From: Luteibacter pinisoli
GTDB taxonomy: Bacteria; Pseudomonadota; Gammaproteobacteria; Xanthomonadales; Rhodanobacteraceae
Length of the DNA stretch: 64,000 nucleotides
Assembly: GCF_006385595.1 (NCBI RefSeq)
Contig: NZ_CP041046.1
Span: 4,044,501-4,108,500, forward strand
Direction: 5' to 3'
The position numbers and the translations under genes were made by a program. Below are positions 17,362 to 25,794 of the stretch, piece after piece; position 1 is the first letter of the stretch, and every line of letters begins with the position of its first letter. The notes below the pieces were generated by a model that was given only the letters and a program-made list of their open reading frames with translations, was not told the origin of the DNA and ran no database searches.

Positions 17362-18515
17362 CCACGCTGTCGCCGCCGCTGTCCCTGTACGTCCACATGC
17401 CGTGGTGCGTGCGCAAATGCCCGTACTGCGACTTCAATTCGCACGGGGTGCGCGGCACGCCTGAGTACGCCACGTACGTGGAAACGCTGCTGGCCGACAT
17501 GGACGCGGACCTGCACGACTTCGCCGAGGCGATCGCCGGACGCCCGGTACACAGCGTGTTCTTCGGCGGTGGCACGCCCAGCCTGTTTACCCCGGAGCTG
17601 ATCGGGCGTTTCCTCGACGGCGCGCGCGAGCGCCTGCCGTTTGCGCCGCACGCCGAGGTCACCCTGGAAACCAACCCCGGCACGGTGGAACACGGCCGCT
17701 TCGACGGCTATCTCGCCGCCGGCGTGAACCGCATCTCGTTCGGCGTACAGAGCTTCGACAACGACAAGCTGCACCGCCTGGGCCGGATCCATTCCGCACA
17801 CGAAGCGGCGGACGCCGTGCGCCAGGCGCAGGACGCCGGCATCGACAACATCAATGTCGACCTGATGTACGCCCTGCCCGAACAGGACCTGGCCGGCGCG
17901 CTGGACGATGTCGAGAAGGCCATGGCCCTGAGGCCGACGCACATCTCGCACTACCAGCTCACGCTGGAGCCGAACACGGCGTTCGCGGCCAACCCGCCGC
18001 CCTTGCCGGACGACGATGCCGCCTGGGCCATCCAGGAAGCCTGCCAGGACCGGCTCGCCGCGGGCGGGTACGGCCAGTACGAGGTGTCGGCCTATGCCCA
18101 GCCCGGCCGGCGCTGCGCGCATAACCTGAATTACTGGCGCTTCGGCGACTACCTGGGGATCGGCGCCGGCGCGCATGGCAAGGTCAGCGGCCCGCTGGGT
18201 GTCCAGCGCCGGTGGAAGAGCCGCCTGCCCGCGGCCTACCTTGCCGCTGCCGGTGGCCCGAAGCGGATTGGCGGCGACAGCATCGTCGCGGCCGGCGACC
18301 TGCCCTTCGAATACATGCTCAATGCGCTGCGCCTGATCGACGGCGTGCCCATGGCCGACTTCAGCGAACGGACCGGCCTGGCGCCCGAGGCGATCGCGGC
18401 CGCCCTGGCGGACTGCCGCCGGCGTGGCTGGATCGACGAGGATGCGACCACCCTGCGGACCACCGCCCTGGGCCAGCGCTTCCTCAATAACGTGATCGAA
18501 GCCTTCCTCGCCTGA
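17358..18515 (+). CDS. hemW: Heme chaperone HemW, radical SAM family
   Basis: 385-residue HemW, formerly called oxygen-independent coproporphyrinogen oxidase-like. It is thought to insert heme into respiratory proteins. The radical SAM cluster motif is C17-x3-C21-x2-C24 in WCVRKCPYCDF, and GGGTPS follows at about residues 72-77. The C-terminal HemN-type domain is present (EYMLNALRL...). True HemN proteins are longer and have a different N-terminal tail, which separates the two. It ends the rph-GNAT-rdgB-hemW run, and a 7-bp hairpin overlaps the region just after its stop. Confidence 0.95.
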   Translation: MTTLSPPLSLYVHMPWCVRKCPYCDFNSHGVRGTPEYATYVETLLADMDADLHDFAEAIAGRPVHSVFFGGGTPSLFTPELIGRFLDGARERLPFAPHAEVTLETNPGTVEHGRFDGYLAAGVNRISFGVQSFDNDKLHRLGRIHSAHEAADAVRQAQDAGIDNINVDLMYALPEQDLAGALDDVEKAMALRPTHISHYQLTLEPNTAFAANPPPLPDDDAAWAIQEACQDRLAAGGYGQYEVSAYAQPGRRCAHNLNYWRFGDYLGIGAGAHGKVSGPLGVQRRWKSRLPAAYLAAAGGPKRIGGDSIVAAGDLPFEYMLNALRLIDGVPMADFSERTGLAPEAIAAALADCRRRGWIDEDATTLRTTALGQRFLNNVIEAFLA

Positions 18516-18536
18516 CCTAGACGCATAGCCTAGGTC
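18514..18536 (+). terminator. Hairpin at the hemW stop, possible terminator
   Basis: GACCTAG and CTAGGTC form a perfect 7-bp stem with a 9-base loop directly at the hemW stop codon. No T run follows, so intrinsic termination is uncertain; it may mark the end of the rph-hemW transcript or simply protect the mRNA end. Confidence 0.4.
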
Positions 18537-18616
18537 GGATGTCGCCCACGCCGTGCTGGCGCCCTGGTGCAATGGCCGTCTAAACTTGCGGCCAAGGCCG
18601 GGGAGGGGCCCATCAC

Positions 18617-20869
18617 ATGAATCCTGGTACGCCGTCGTTCGGTCGGACGGGTCCGCATCCCGTCGCCCTTTCGCCGCGTGCCGAACGCGAGGCGCAGCAG
18701 GGCCTGTCGCTGTGTCTTACGTGGCTGGACATGCCATTGCGTGAATCCCTGCGCGATTTCGACCAGCGCATGTTCGCCATTGCCGAAAGCAGCCGGAACC
18801 ACCTCGAGCAGCAGGACTGCTTCGAAAGTCGTGGCATCGTCCAGCGCGAGGGCCCCGCGTTCCGCAATCGCTTTGCCACCCACCTGTCCGAGCGCTTCCG
18901 CCGGCTGGGTGACCCCGGCGACAGCCGCCCTTCCCTTAATGACTACGCCGGCCTGAACCTGAGCCTCGTGGATCCCGAGGAGCAGGAACAGAGCGACGCC
19001 CTGTCGAGCATGGCCGCACGCGCCGAGGCACGCAGCGCCAGCAGCCTGTTCGAACTTGGCTATCGGCTGGCCGTGCTGGCCGGCACGCCGCCGCTCGAGG
19101 GCGAGGCGCTGCCCGCCGGCCCGCGCGCGCTGACGGCGGCGCTGCAGGCGGCGATGGAAACCATGCCGCTGACCCCGGCGCATCGCCTTGTGCTGTTCCA
19201 GGCCGTGGACACCCGCGTGCTGGGCCACAGCGAAGCGTTCTACGGCGCGCTGAACGAGCACTACCGCACGCGCGGCATCCTGCCGGGCTTTCGCGTCTAT
19301 CCGAACGTGCGCGTCACGACGGCCCCGGCGGCTGACCGCCGCGCCCGCTCGGTTGAGGGTGGCGTGGGCGACGGTGGCCTCGGTGGTGGTGGCGGTGGTG
19401 GCATGGGCGGTACCGGTACGGGTACCGGCGGCATGGGCGGCGGCGTAGAAGGCAATATCGGTGTCCTCGAAAGCCTGCGCCAGCTGTTGTCCCAGCGTGC
19501 CCAGACCGGCCGTGGCGCCGGCTTCGCCCCGGGCCGCCTGGCCTCCGACGATGAGTTGCAGACGGCGCTGCTGGCCTTGCAGGGCCATGTCAGCGACGTG
19601 ACCGACGCGGCGCAGCGTGAGATCCGTAGCGCGAGCGCGCTGCGCGACGAGCTGCTTACCCAGCTCAACCGCGGCCGCCCGCTGGGTTCGCCGCAGGCCG
19701 AGCTCACCGAGGAACAGGGCGACACGGTGGAACTCACCGCCCTGCTCTTCCAGAACCTCGGCCAGCAGCTGGGCGCGGCCAGCGCCGGGCGCCAGGTGCT
19801 CGGCGGCCTGCAGTGGCCGATGCTGCGCGCGGCGGTGAACGACCGCGGCTTCTTCGACCAGCCCGAACACCCGGCACGCCAGCTGCTCAATACCGTCAGC
19901 GAAGCGGCCCACCACTGGCTCGACCCGACCGAGGGCGAGCCCGACCAGGCCCTGCTCGATCGCCTTGAGCACCTGGTGATCGACGCCAGCGTCGCCCAGG
20001 TGATCGACCCGGCGTGGCGCGCGGATATCGAAACCCAGATCAACCAGCTGGCGCGCAAGGCCCACGTGGCCGAGCGCCGGCAGATCGAGGCGATGGAAGG
20101 CCGCGACCGCCTGGAGCGTGCCCGCCAGCGCGCTACGGAAGTGATGAGCGAGCGGATGGGCGCCGGCCAGGCACCGCGTGGCGTGCTGCGCATCCTGCTC
20201 GAGCGCACCTGGGCCGACGTGCTGGCCCTGCACATCCTCCGCGGCGGTGAAACCGGCGAAGCCTACCTGCACTGCCTCGGCGTGACCGACCAGTTGCTGG
20301 GCAGCCGCCCGGTCACCGACAAGCTGAAGCTGCGCCAGGAAGTGGAGCGCGGCCTCGAACACCTGGGCATGCACTCGGCGGAAGCCGCGCAGGTGGCCGC
20401 GGGCCTGTTCGAGCCGGCACAGGAACGCCAGGGCGACGACACGCCGACCACCACCGACGTGGCGATGCGCCTGAAACAGCGCCCGCGCCTGGGCGAAGGC
20501 ACCGCCCATGGCGACCCCGTGGCGCCGGTGGAGCCGACGCCGCTGGATCCGCCCGCACGCGCGGTCTACGAAGGCTTCGCCAGCCTGCGCTTTGGCACCT
20601 GGTTCGAATTCACCCTGCCCGATGGCTCGATCTCGCGGCGCAAGCTGGCGTGGTTCTCCACCGCCACCGGCCGCTGCCTGTTCGTGAACCAGCGCGGCGC
20701 ACGCAGCGACGACATGGACCTCACCCGCCTCGCCCGCCTGATGTCCACGGGCGAAGTGCGCGAGTGGCGCGACGAACGCGTGCCACTGATCGACCGCGCG
20801 TGGCGCGCCGTGGCGCGCGCCCTGCGTCGGGAGCGGGTGGGTAGCGAACGCATGGCAGGCCACGCATGA
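18617..20869 (+). CDS. DUF1631 family protein
   Basis: 750-residue cytoplasmic protein of the DUF1631 family, common in Xanthomonadales and Pseudomonas but of unclear function. The N-terminal part (residues 1-230) is helical; a glycine-rich flexible linker (about 248-276, GGLGGGGGGGMGG) follows. The rest (about 280-740) is a long helical array with the family blocks DVLALHILRGGE and FEFTLPDGSISRRKLAWFS near the end. That last segment resembles a small beta-barrel fused to the DUF1631 region and may be a degenerate PilZ-like domain. Its stop overlaps the start of a PilZ gene (ATGA), so a role with cyclic di-GMP is plausible but inferred. A TAAACT element lies 31 bases upstream of the ATG. Confidence 0.85.
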   Translation: MNPGTPSFGRTGPHPVALSPRAEREAQQGLSLCLTWLDMPLRESLRDFDQRMFAIAESSRNHLEQQDCFESRGIVQREGPAFRNRFATHLSERFRRLGDPGDSRPSLNDYAGLNLSLVDPEEQEQSDALSSMAARAEARSASSLFELGYRLAVLAGTPPLEGEALPAGPRALTAALQAAMETMPLTPAHRLVLFQAVDTRVLGHSEAFYGALNEHYRTRGILPGFRVYPNVRVTTAPAADRRARSVEGGVGDGGLGGGGGGGMGGTGTGTGGMGGGVEGNIGVLESLRQLLSQRAQTGRGAGFAPGRLASDDELQTALLALQGHVSDVTDAAQREIRSASALRDELLTQLNRGRPLGSPQAELTEEQGDTVELTALLFQNLGQQLGAASAGRQVLGGLQWPMLRAAVNDRGFFDQPEHPARQLLNTVSEAAHHWLDPTEGEPDQALLDRLEHLVIDASVAQVIDPAWRADIETQINQLARKAHVAERRQIEAMEGRDRLERARQRATEVMSERMGAGQAPRGVLRILLERTWADVLALHILRGGETGEAYLHCLGVTDQLLGSRPVTDKLKLRQEVERGLEHLGMHSAEAAQVAAGLFEPAQERQGDDTPTTTDVAMRLKQRPRLGEGTAHGDPVAPVEPTPLDPPARAVYEGFASLRFGTWFEFTLPDGSISRRKLAWFSTATGRCLFVNQRGARSDDMDLTRLARLMSTGEVREWRDERVPLIDRAWRAVARALRRERVGSERMAGHA

Positions 20870-21213
20870 AAGAAGAATTCGAACAGCGCCGCGCCCCGCG
20901 CAAGCGCGCCAGCTCACCCATGCCGGTGGTCGACGTGATGACCGACCATGTGCTGGGCCAGCTGGGCAACCTCTCCGCCACCGGCATGATGTTGCTGGGC
21001 ACCCGCGAGCCGCGCACCGGCGCCGTGCACCAGGTGAGCTTCCAGCTGCCCGATGCCCAGCACCGCGAGCATGCCGTGGTCATCGGCATCCAGGAACAGT
21101 GGCACGAACCGGCCGCTTCCCCGGGGCAGTTCTGGTCGGGCTACCGGATCATCTCGGGCAGCGAAGATGACGTTCGCGCCATTGACGAGTGGATCGGGCC
21201 GCCCGCCGACTGA
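20866..21213 (+). CDS. PilZ domain protein
   Basis: 115-residue single-domain PilZ protein, a likely cyclic di-GMP receptor. The arginine-rich N-terminal motif QRRAPRKR (residues 7-14) provides the RxxxR that clamps the nucleotide, and GNLSATGMML (about 34-43) matches the D/NxSxxG motif that binds the guanine. With both motifs present, binding is expected. It is translationally coupled to the DUF1631 gene (ATGA overlap). A GGDEF enzyme that makes cyclic di-GMP is encoded at 39181-40548. The partner or process it controls cannot be told from sequence. Confidence 0.85.
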   Translation: MKEEFEQRRAPRKRASSPMPVVDVMTDHVLGQLGNLSATGMMLLGTREPRTGAVHQVSFQLPDAQHREHAVVIGIQEQWHEPAASPGQFWSGYRIISGSEDDVRAIDEWIGPPAD

Positions 21214-21261
21214 ACGGCGGCCATTGGCCGTGCTTTACCCCGCCCGTCGCTAAGGGCGACC

Positions 21262-21879
21262 ATGCCCACGATGAGCCACGCCACCACCCTCCTTGTTGAC
21301 ACCGACCTCGAACGCGACGACGCCGCCGCGGCCGCGACCGGCCTGTACCTGAAACTCGTCGGCGACGGCACGATTTCCGCGGTGCTGGACCCGGGCGAGG
21401 ACGCGCCGTTCCACGTGCTGGACCACCGGCTGACCGCCGAGACCGGCATCCACGCCATTGGCCTGCATGCCAGCGGCCATCGCTGGCTGCGCGACGGGCA
21501 AGGCGCGCACATGATCGACGGCGGCCGCGAAAACGGGATCTTCTGCCGCTACGACGGCAGCTTCACCATCCGCTGCCCGCAGTGCCGCGCCCTGCTGGCC
21601 CCCGGGGACGAGGGCAGCGATGCCCTCGAAGAGGCGCTCGCCGTGTGGTGCGACTCGCCGGATTCGGCCTTCGTCGCCTGTCCCCACTGCTCGACCTGGA
21701 CGCCGCTCACCACCTGGCGCTCACCGGCCCATGATTTCGCCGTGGGCCATTTCGCGATCAGCCTGCATGGCGCCCACCTGCGCTCCTTCATCGACGGCAA
21801 CGACCACGCCGCGATGGCCCTGCGCCAGCGCCTGGGCGACCTGGCCACCGATTACACCGTGGTGTTCTCGGCCGCCTGA
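21262..21879 (+). CDS. Unknown protein with a four-cysteine zinc-ribbon-like motif
   Basis: 205-residue protein I cannot assign to a named family. Two CxxC pairs, CPQC (residues 105-108) and CPHC (140-143), are spaced as in zinc ribbons, so a structural zinc is likely. The N-terminal third has no such motif and looks like an alpha/beta domain. There is no signal peptide or membrane segment. Either ATG 21262 or ATG 21271 could be the start; neither has a strong ribosome site. It follows the PilZ gene by 48 bases and precedes pepQ on the same strand, so it may be in either transcript. Confidence 0.6.
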   Translation: MPTMSHATTLLVDTDLERDDAAAAATGLYLKLVGDGTISAVLDPGEDAPFHVLDHRLTAETGIHAIGLHASGHRWLRDGQGAHMIDGGRENGIFCRYDGSFTIRCPQCRALLAPGDEGSDALEEALAVWCDSPDSAFVACPHCSTWTPLTTWRSPAHDFAVGHFAISLHGAHLRSFIDGNDHAAMALRQRLGDLATDYTVVFSAA

Positions 21880-21926
21880 GCGCACCATACGTGGTTGCCC
21901 CACCCCTCATTCCCCGGAGATCGACG

Positions 21927-23252
21927 ATGAACGACGCGCTGGCCGCGCTTTATCCGCAACACCTTGCCACCCTGCGTGAGCGCACCGACACCGCGCTGGA
22001 GCGCGGCGGTTTCGACCACCTGGTGGTCCCGGCCGGCCGCCCGATCACCAAGTTCCTGGACGATCAGGACTACCCCTTCATCGTCAACCCGCATTTCAAG
22101 CACTGGCTGCCGCTGGTGGACGCCCCGGGCAGCTGGCTGGTCTACACCCCCGGCCACAAGCCCAAGCTGGTGTTCCTGCAGCCGCACGATTACTGGCACG
22201 TGGTGCCCGAAGCGCCCACCGCCTACTGGGTGGAGCACTTCGACATCGTCACGGTGCGCAAGCCGGCCGATGCCATCGCCGAACTGCCGGCCATGCTCTC
22301 GCGCTGCGCCATCATCGGCGACCAGTACTGCGGCACCAGCGAAGTGCAGGCGAACAACCCCTCGCCCGTGCTCGATTACCTGCATTACCACCGCGCCTAC
22401 AAGACGCCGTACGAACTCGAGCTGATGCGCGAGGCCAGCCGCCGCGGCACGCGCGGCCATCGCGCGGCCGAGAAGGCCTTCCGCGACGGTGCCAGCGAAC
22501 TGGGCATCCACCAGGCCTACCTGGCCGCCGTGGGCCAGACCGACGCCGAACTGCCGTACGCCAGCATCGTGTGCCTCAACGACCACGGCGCGGTACTGCA
22601 CTACACGAACTTCGACCGCACGCCGCCGGCGCAGAGCCGCTCGTTCCTGATCGACGCCGGCGCCAGCGCGGCCGGCTACGCCAGCGACATCACCCGCACC
22701 TATGCGGGCAAGGACGCCGGCGAATTCCAGGCCCTGATCGATTCGGTGGACGCGGCCGAGCGCTCGTTCGTCGCGAAAGTACGCGCGGGCCAGAGCTATC
22801 CGGAGCTTCACGTACACGCCCACCACGTGCTGGCCGGCGTGCTGCGCGAGCACGACTTCATCCGCATGAGCGCCGAAAGCGCCGTGGAATCGGGCGTGTC
22901 GTCCGCGTTCTTCCCGCATGGGCTGGGCCATGGCATCGGCATGCAGGTGCATGACGTCGCGGGCTTCCAGTCCTCCGATGCCGGCGGCACCATCGCCAGG
23001 CCGGAAGGCCACCCGTACCTGCGCCTCACGCGCAGCCTCGAGGCGGGCATGGTCGTCACCATCGAGCCGGGCATCTACTTCATCGACATGCTGCTGGCCG
23101 AACTGAAGAACAAGCCGGTGGCCGGCGACATCAACTGGACCAAGGTGGATGCGTTCCGCAAGTACGGCGGCATCCGCATCGAAGACGACGTGGTATGCAC
23201 CACGCGTGAGCCGGAAAACCTCACCCGCGACGCCTTCGCCCTGCTGGGCTAA
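21927..23252 (+). CDS. pepQ: Xaa-Pro dipeptidase PepQ (M24 family)
   Basis: Metallopeptidase of 441 residues that splits dipeptides with C-terminal proline. The M24 metal ligands are visible in DAGASAAGYASDITRTY (two aspartates), HGLGHGIGMQVHD (histidine), EPGIYF (glutamate) and GGIRIEDDVV (glutamate), in the correct order. The ATG at 21927 sits 6 bases after GGAGA; an upstream in-frame start at 21891 adds an atypical 12-residue tail. Length fits bacterial prolidase. It converges with pepP, a second M24 enzyme, across a 22-base gap, and a strong hairpin lies between them. Confidence 0.93.
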   Translation: MNDALAALYPQHLATLRERTDTALERGGFDHLVVPAGRPITKFLDDQDYPFIVNPHFKHWLPLVDAPGSWLVYTPGHKPKLVFLQPHDYWHVVPEAPTAYWVEHFDIVTVRKPADAIAELPAMLSRCAIIGDQYCGTSEVQANNPSPVLDYLHYHRAYKTPYELELMREASRRGTRGHRAAEKAFRDGASELGIHQAYLAAVGQTDAELPYASIVCLNDHGAVLHYTNFDRTPPAQSRSFLIDAGASAAGYASDITRTYAGKDAGEFQALIDSVDAAERSFVAKVRAGQSYPELHVHAHHVLAGVLREHDFIRMSAESAVESGVSSAFFPHGLGHGIGMQVHDVAGFQSSDAGGTIARPEGHPYLRLTRSLEAGMVVTIEPGIYFIDMLLAELKNKPVAGDINWTKVDAFRKYGGIRIEDDVVCTTREPENLTRDAFALLG

Positions 23253-23262
23253 GACGCGCCAC

Positions 23263-23292
23263 GCACCCGCCGGCTCACAGGTCGGCGGGTGC
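23263..23292. terminator. Perfect 10-bp hairpin between convergent pepQ and pepP
   Basis: GCACCCGCCG and CGGCGGGTGC pair perfectly around a 10-base loop. The structure straddles the pepP stop codon and lies 11 bases past the pepQ stop, so it could end transcription from both sides. It lacks a T run, so it may act with other factors. Confidence 0.5.
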
Positions 23293-24561
23293 CTTGGGCA
23301 CCATCGCGGTCATGACCTCGGGCGCGCCCCGGGTCACCACGATGTCATCCTCGATGCGAATGCCGATACCGCGCCAGCGCTCGGCCACGGTCCTGTCGTT
23401 CGGCGGGATATAGATGCCCGGCTCCACCGTCAGCACCATGCCCTCTTCCAGCACGCGCGGCTCGCCGTCGATCCGGTAGTCGCCCACGTCGTGCACATCC
23501 AGGCCCAGCCAGTGGCCGGTCTTGCTGGGGAAGTACGGCTTGTAGGCGCCCTCGGCGATGATCCGCTCCACGCTGCCCTTCACCAGGCCCAGCGCGCCCA
23601 GGCCCGTGGCGATGACACGCACGGCGGCGTCGTGGGAATCCGCAAAGGCACGGCCGGGGCGCACCGCGTCGATGGCGGCGAGCTGCGCCTCGTGGACGAT
23701 GTCGTACAGCGCGCGCTGCTCGGTACTGAAGCGCCCGTCCACCGGATAGGTGCGGGTGATGTCCGAGGCGTAGCAGTCCACTTCCGCACCCGCATCGACC
23801 AGCAGCAGGTCGCCCGCTTTCAGCGTGGCGCGGTTGGCCTGGTAATGCATGATGCAGGCGTTCGCCCCACCGGCGATGGTCGGCGGAAAGGCCGGTACCG
23901 CGCCGCGGCCGCGGATGGTGCGCAGGATCTCGCCTTCAATCTCGTACTCCGCCACGCCGGGCGCGGCCATGGCCATCGCCGCGACATGGGCCGCGCCAGC
24001 CACCTCGGCGGAGCGGCGCATCAGCGCCAGCTCGTCGCGCGACTTGAACAGGCGCATGTCATGCAGGAGATGGCTCAGCGCCACCAGGTCCTTCGGCACC
24101 ACGCCGCCACCGCGTGCGGAGCGCAGGCGGCGCATCCACGCGAGCAGGCGGGCATCAAAGTCCGGCTCCTGGCCAAAATGACAATAGACGCGGGTGCGAC
24201 CCTCGATCATCCCGGGCAGGATGTCGTCGATGTCATCGATCGGAAACGCGTCGTCGAGCTTCAGCTCGCGGGCCGCGCGGTCGGTGCCCATGCGCTCGCC
24301 ATCCCAGCGTTCACGTTCGGCATCGCGCTCGCGGCAGAACAGCACCGTCTCGCCATGGGCACGGCCCGGCAACAGGGCCAGCACGGCCTGCGGCTCGCCA
24401 AACCCGGTGAGATAGTGGAAATCAGAGTCCTGGCGGTAGGGCCAGGGTGCATCGGCGTTGCGCATGCGCTCGGGGGCGGCGGCCAGGATCAGCACCGCAT
24501 CCTCCCCGGCCATGCGCATCAGCTCCCGGCGGCGCCGGGCGTATTCCGCGGCCGAGATCAA
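23275..24561 (-). CDS. pepP: Xaa-Pro aminopeptidase PepP (M24 family)
   Basis: Aminopeptidase P of 428 residues, removing N-terminal residues before proline. The creatinase-like N-terminal domain (about residues 1-130) holds the family block APERMRNADAPWPYRQDSDF. The C-terminal M24 domain has metal ligands in DAGAEVDCYASDITRTY, GHWLGLDVHDVG, EPGIYIPP and GIRIEDD. I place the start at a TTG (24561), giving MISAAEYARRRRELM as in relatives; no in-frame ATG nearby fits, and an ATG start 117 bases upstream would run into the ygfB-like gene. The TTG is 4 bases after that gene's stop, so translation is probably coupled. Confidence 0.9.
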   Translation of the reverse strand: MISAAEYARRRRELMRMAGEDAVLILAAAPERMRNADAPWPYRQDSDFHYLTGFGEPQAVLALLPGRAHGETVLFCRERDAERERWDGERMGTDRAARELKLDDAFPIDDIDDILPGMIEGRTRVYCHFGQEPDFDARLLAWMRRLRSARGGGVVPKDLVALSHLLHDMRLFKSRDELALMRRSAEVAGAAHVAAMAMAAPGVAEYEIEGEILRTIRGRGAVPAFPPTIAGGANACIMHYQANRATLKAGDLLLVDAGAEVDCYASDITRTYPVDGRFSTEQRALYDIVHEAQLAAIDAVRPGRAFADSHDAAVRVIATGLGALGLVKGSVERIIAEGAYKPYFPSKTGHWLGLDVHDVGDYRIDGEPRVLEEGMVLTVEPGIYIPPNDRTVAERWRGIGIRIEDDIVVTRGAPEVMTAMVPKAPADL

Positions 24562-24565
24562 CGCA

Positions 24566-25132
24566 TCAATGCCGGGTGGGGTTGGCCGGCTCGCGGCGCG
24601 CGGCCAGCTCCGCGTGAAGGGTGAGCGCGCCAATGCGCACGTATTCTTCCAGTTCCACCAGCGACGCCTCGTCGCCATCCACGTCTTCGTCCAGCGTCAC
24701 CTCGGTGGAAGCGAGCGCGGCCATGTCACGGATGATCTCGCGGGCGTCTTCGCTAAGGGTTTTTGCCGATTCCGGCGTACCGCCCAGGCCAAAGCCACCG
24801 AGGAAACCGCGCGTCCAGTCGGCCAGGCCTTCGACGCGCGCGTGCAGCGGCGATTCGTCGTCCGGCACCCACGGCATGAAGCCCAGTTCGAAGTCCGCCA
24901 GGCCTTCTTCGGTCTGGTGGCGCAGGCGTTCCAGCATGGCGGACTCTTCCGCATTCGGCGCGGGATCCGCCTCGAAGCTCAGCGCGGCCAGCACGTTACC
25001 GCCCGTGAAGGCGCCGCCCGCGCTGATGAAACCCACCAGCGAACCGTGGAACTCGCTGACCGACGTGCCAAGGTTGCAACGCGCGATCAGGTCGGCGATG
25101 TCTTCGGGGTCTACGGTCTGGTTGGCCGACAT
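24566..25132 (-). CDS. UPF0149 family protein (YecA/YgfB-like)
   Basis: 188-residue all-alpha protein of the UPF0149 family. Residues 10-60 (DIADLIARCNLGTSVSEFHG) and the block FMPWVPDDESPLHARVEGL (about 85-103) are conserved in the family, followed by GFLGGFGL. E. coli YgfB is in the same gene neighbourhood beside pepP, which supports the assignment. The ATG at 25132 has AGGAG upstream; an ATG 75 bases higher lacks one. Reports in Pseudomonas link YgfB to regulation of amidase and resistance; that role here is unverified. It is the first gene of a unit with pepP. Confidence 0.88.
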   Translation of the reverse strand: MSANQTVDPEDIADLIARCNLGTSVSEFHGSLVGFISAGGAFTGGNVLAALSFEADPAPNAEESAMLERLRHQTEEGLADFELGFMPWVPDDESPLHARVEGLADWTRGFLGGFGLGGTPESAKTLSEDAREIIRDMAALASTEVTLDEDVDGDEASLVELEEYVRIGALTLHAELAARREPANPTRH

Positions 25133-25213
25133 GGCGGGTACTCCTGGAGGTTCGCCAAATAGTCTAATGCACCCGGCCAGCCGGGTCGTGGACGATTTAC
25201 CCTTCACGGCCTG

Positions 25214-25241
25214 CTGACAAGCCGGAAAGCCCTGTTATAGT
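25214..25241 (+). promoter_or_regulatory. Promoter of the zapB-like gene, probably leaderless
   Basis: CTGACA (25214-25219), a 16-base spacer and TATAGT (25236-25241) make a good sigma-70 promoter. The ATG of the next gene starts 7 bases after the last base of the -10 element, just where transcription should begin, so the mRNA is likely leaderless. This reads from sequence alone. Confidence 0.6.
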
Positions 25242-25247
25242 CCGCGC

Positions 25248-25472
25248 ATGACGAACCCGGACGCCTTCAAGACCGAACTGGAAGCCCTGAGCGCCACGCT
25301 CGACCGGCTCGTCGATACTGTCCGTCGTTTGACGGAAGAAAACCGTAGCCTGCGCCACAGCCAGGAACAGCTGGCCAACGAGCGCTCCAGCCTCATGGCC
25401 CGCAACGAACAGGCGCGCAGCCGTGTCGAAGCCATGATCCAGCGCCTGAAAGCGCTCGAGAACACGGGTTGA
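25248..25472 (+). CDS. ZapB-like coiled-coil protein (TIGR02449 family)
   Basis: 74-residue, almost wholly helical protein with heptad-like spacing of leucine and valine (LEALSATLDRLVDTVRRL, then LTEENRSLRH), so a coiled coil over about residues 8-70. The family TIGR02449 lies just upstream of zapA in many gammaproteobacteria and is thought to have a cell division role like ZapB. It is transcribed with zapA, 7 bases downstream. No leader is likely (see the promoter). Function is inferred from family and neighbours; there is no catalytic motif. Confidence 0.88.
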   Translation: MTNPDAFKTELEALSATLDRLVDTVRRLTEENRSLRHSQEQLANERSSLMARNEQARSRVEAMIQRLKALENTG

Positions 25473-25479
25473 TCCAAGC

Positions 25480-25788
25480 ATGAACGCCACGACCCAGGAA
25501 CCCGTTTCCCTGCGCCTCCTCGATCGCGAGTTCCACATTGCCTGCGCGCCCGAAGAGCGTGAAGGCCTCGTGGCAGCCGCGCGATTCCTGGATGACAAGA
25601 TGCGCGAGCTGAAATCCAGCGCGAAGGTGCCCGGTTTCGACCGCATCGCCGTCCTGGCGGCGGTGAGCATCGCCCACGAGCTGCTCACGTTGCGCCGGCA
25701 GCACAACACGCAGGAACAGGCCCTGACCGACGGACTGGCCACTTTGCGACAAAAGCTTGATGGCTTGCTCGACGCATCGGTAAAATAA
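25480..25788 (+). CDS. zapA: Cell division protein ZapA
   Basis: 102-residue ZapA, a small protein that bundles FtsZ protofilaments at the division site. The N-terminal beta-alpha part (VSLRLLDREFHIACAPEER) is followed by AARFLDDKMRE and a C-terminal coiled coil (about residues 60-98). Length and order match the family. It lies between the zapB-like gene and the 6S RNA gene, and then fau; this zapA - 6S - fau order is conserved across Gammaproteobacteria and independently supports the call. Confidence 0.95.
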   Translation: MNATTQEPVSLRLLDREFHIACAPEEREGLVAAARFLDDKMRELKSSAKVPGFDRIAVLAAVSIAHELLTLRRQHNTQEQALTDGLATLRQKLDGLLDASVK

Positions 25789-25794
25789 GCGCCG

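Noticed and set aside
18530..20917. Long minus-strand frame over the DUF1631 gene
   Set aside because: High-GC shadow: the + strand encodes a recognisable family with a good start and overlapping partner, the minus protein is rich in Arg, Gly and His without motifs.
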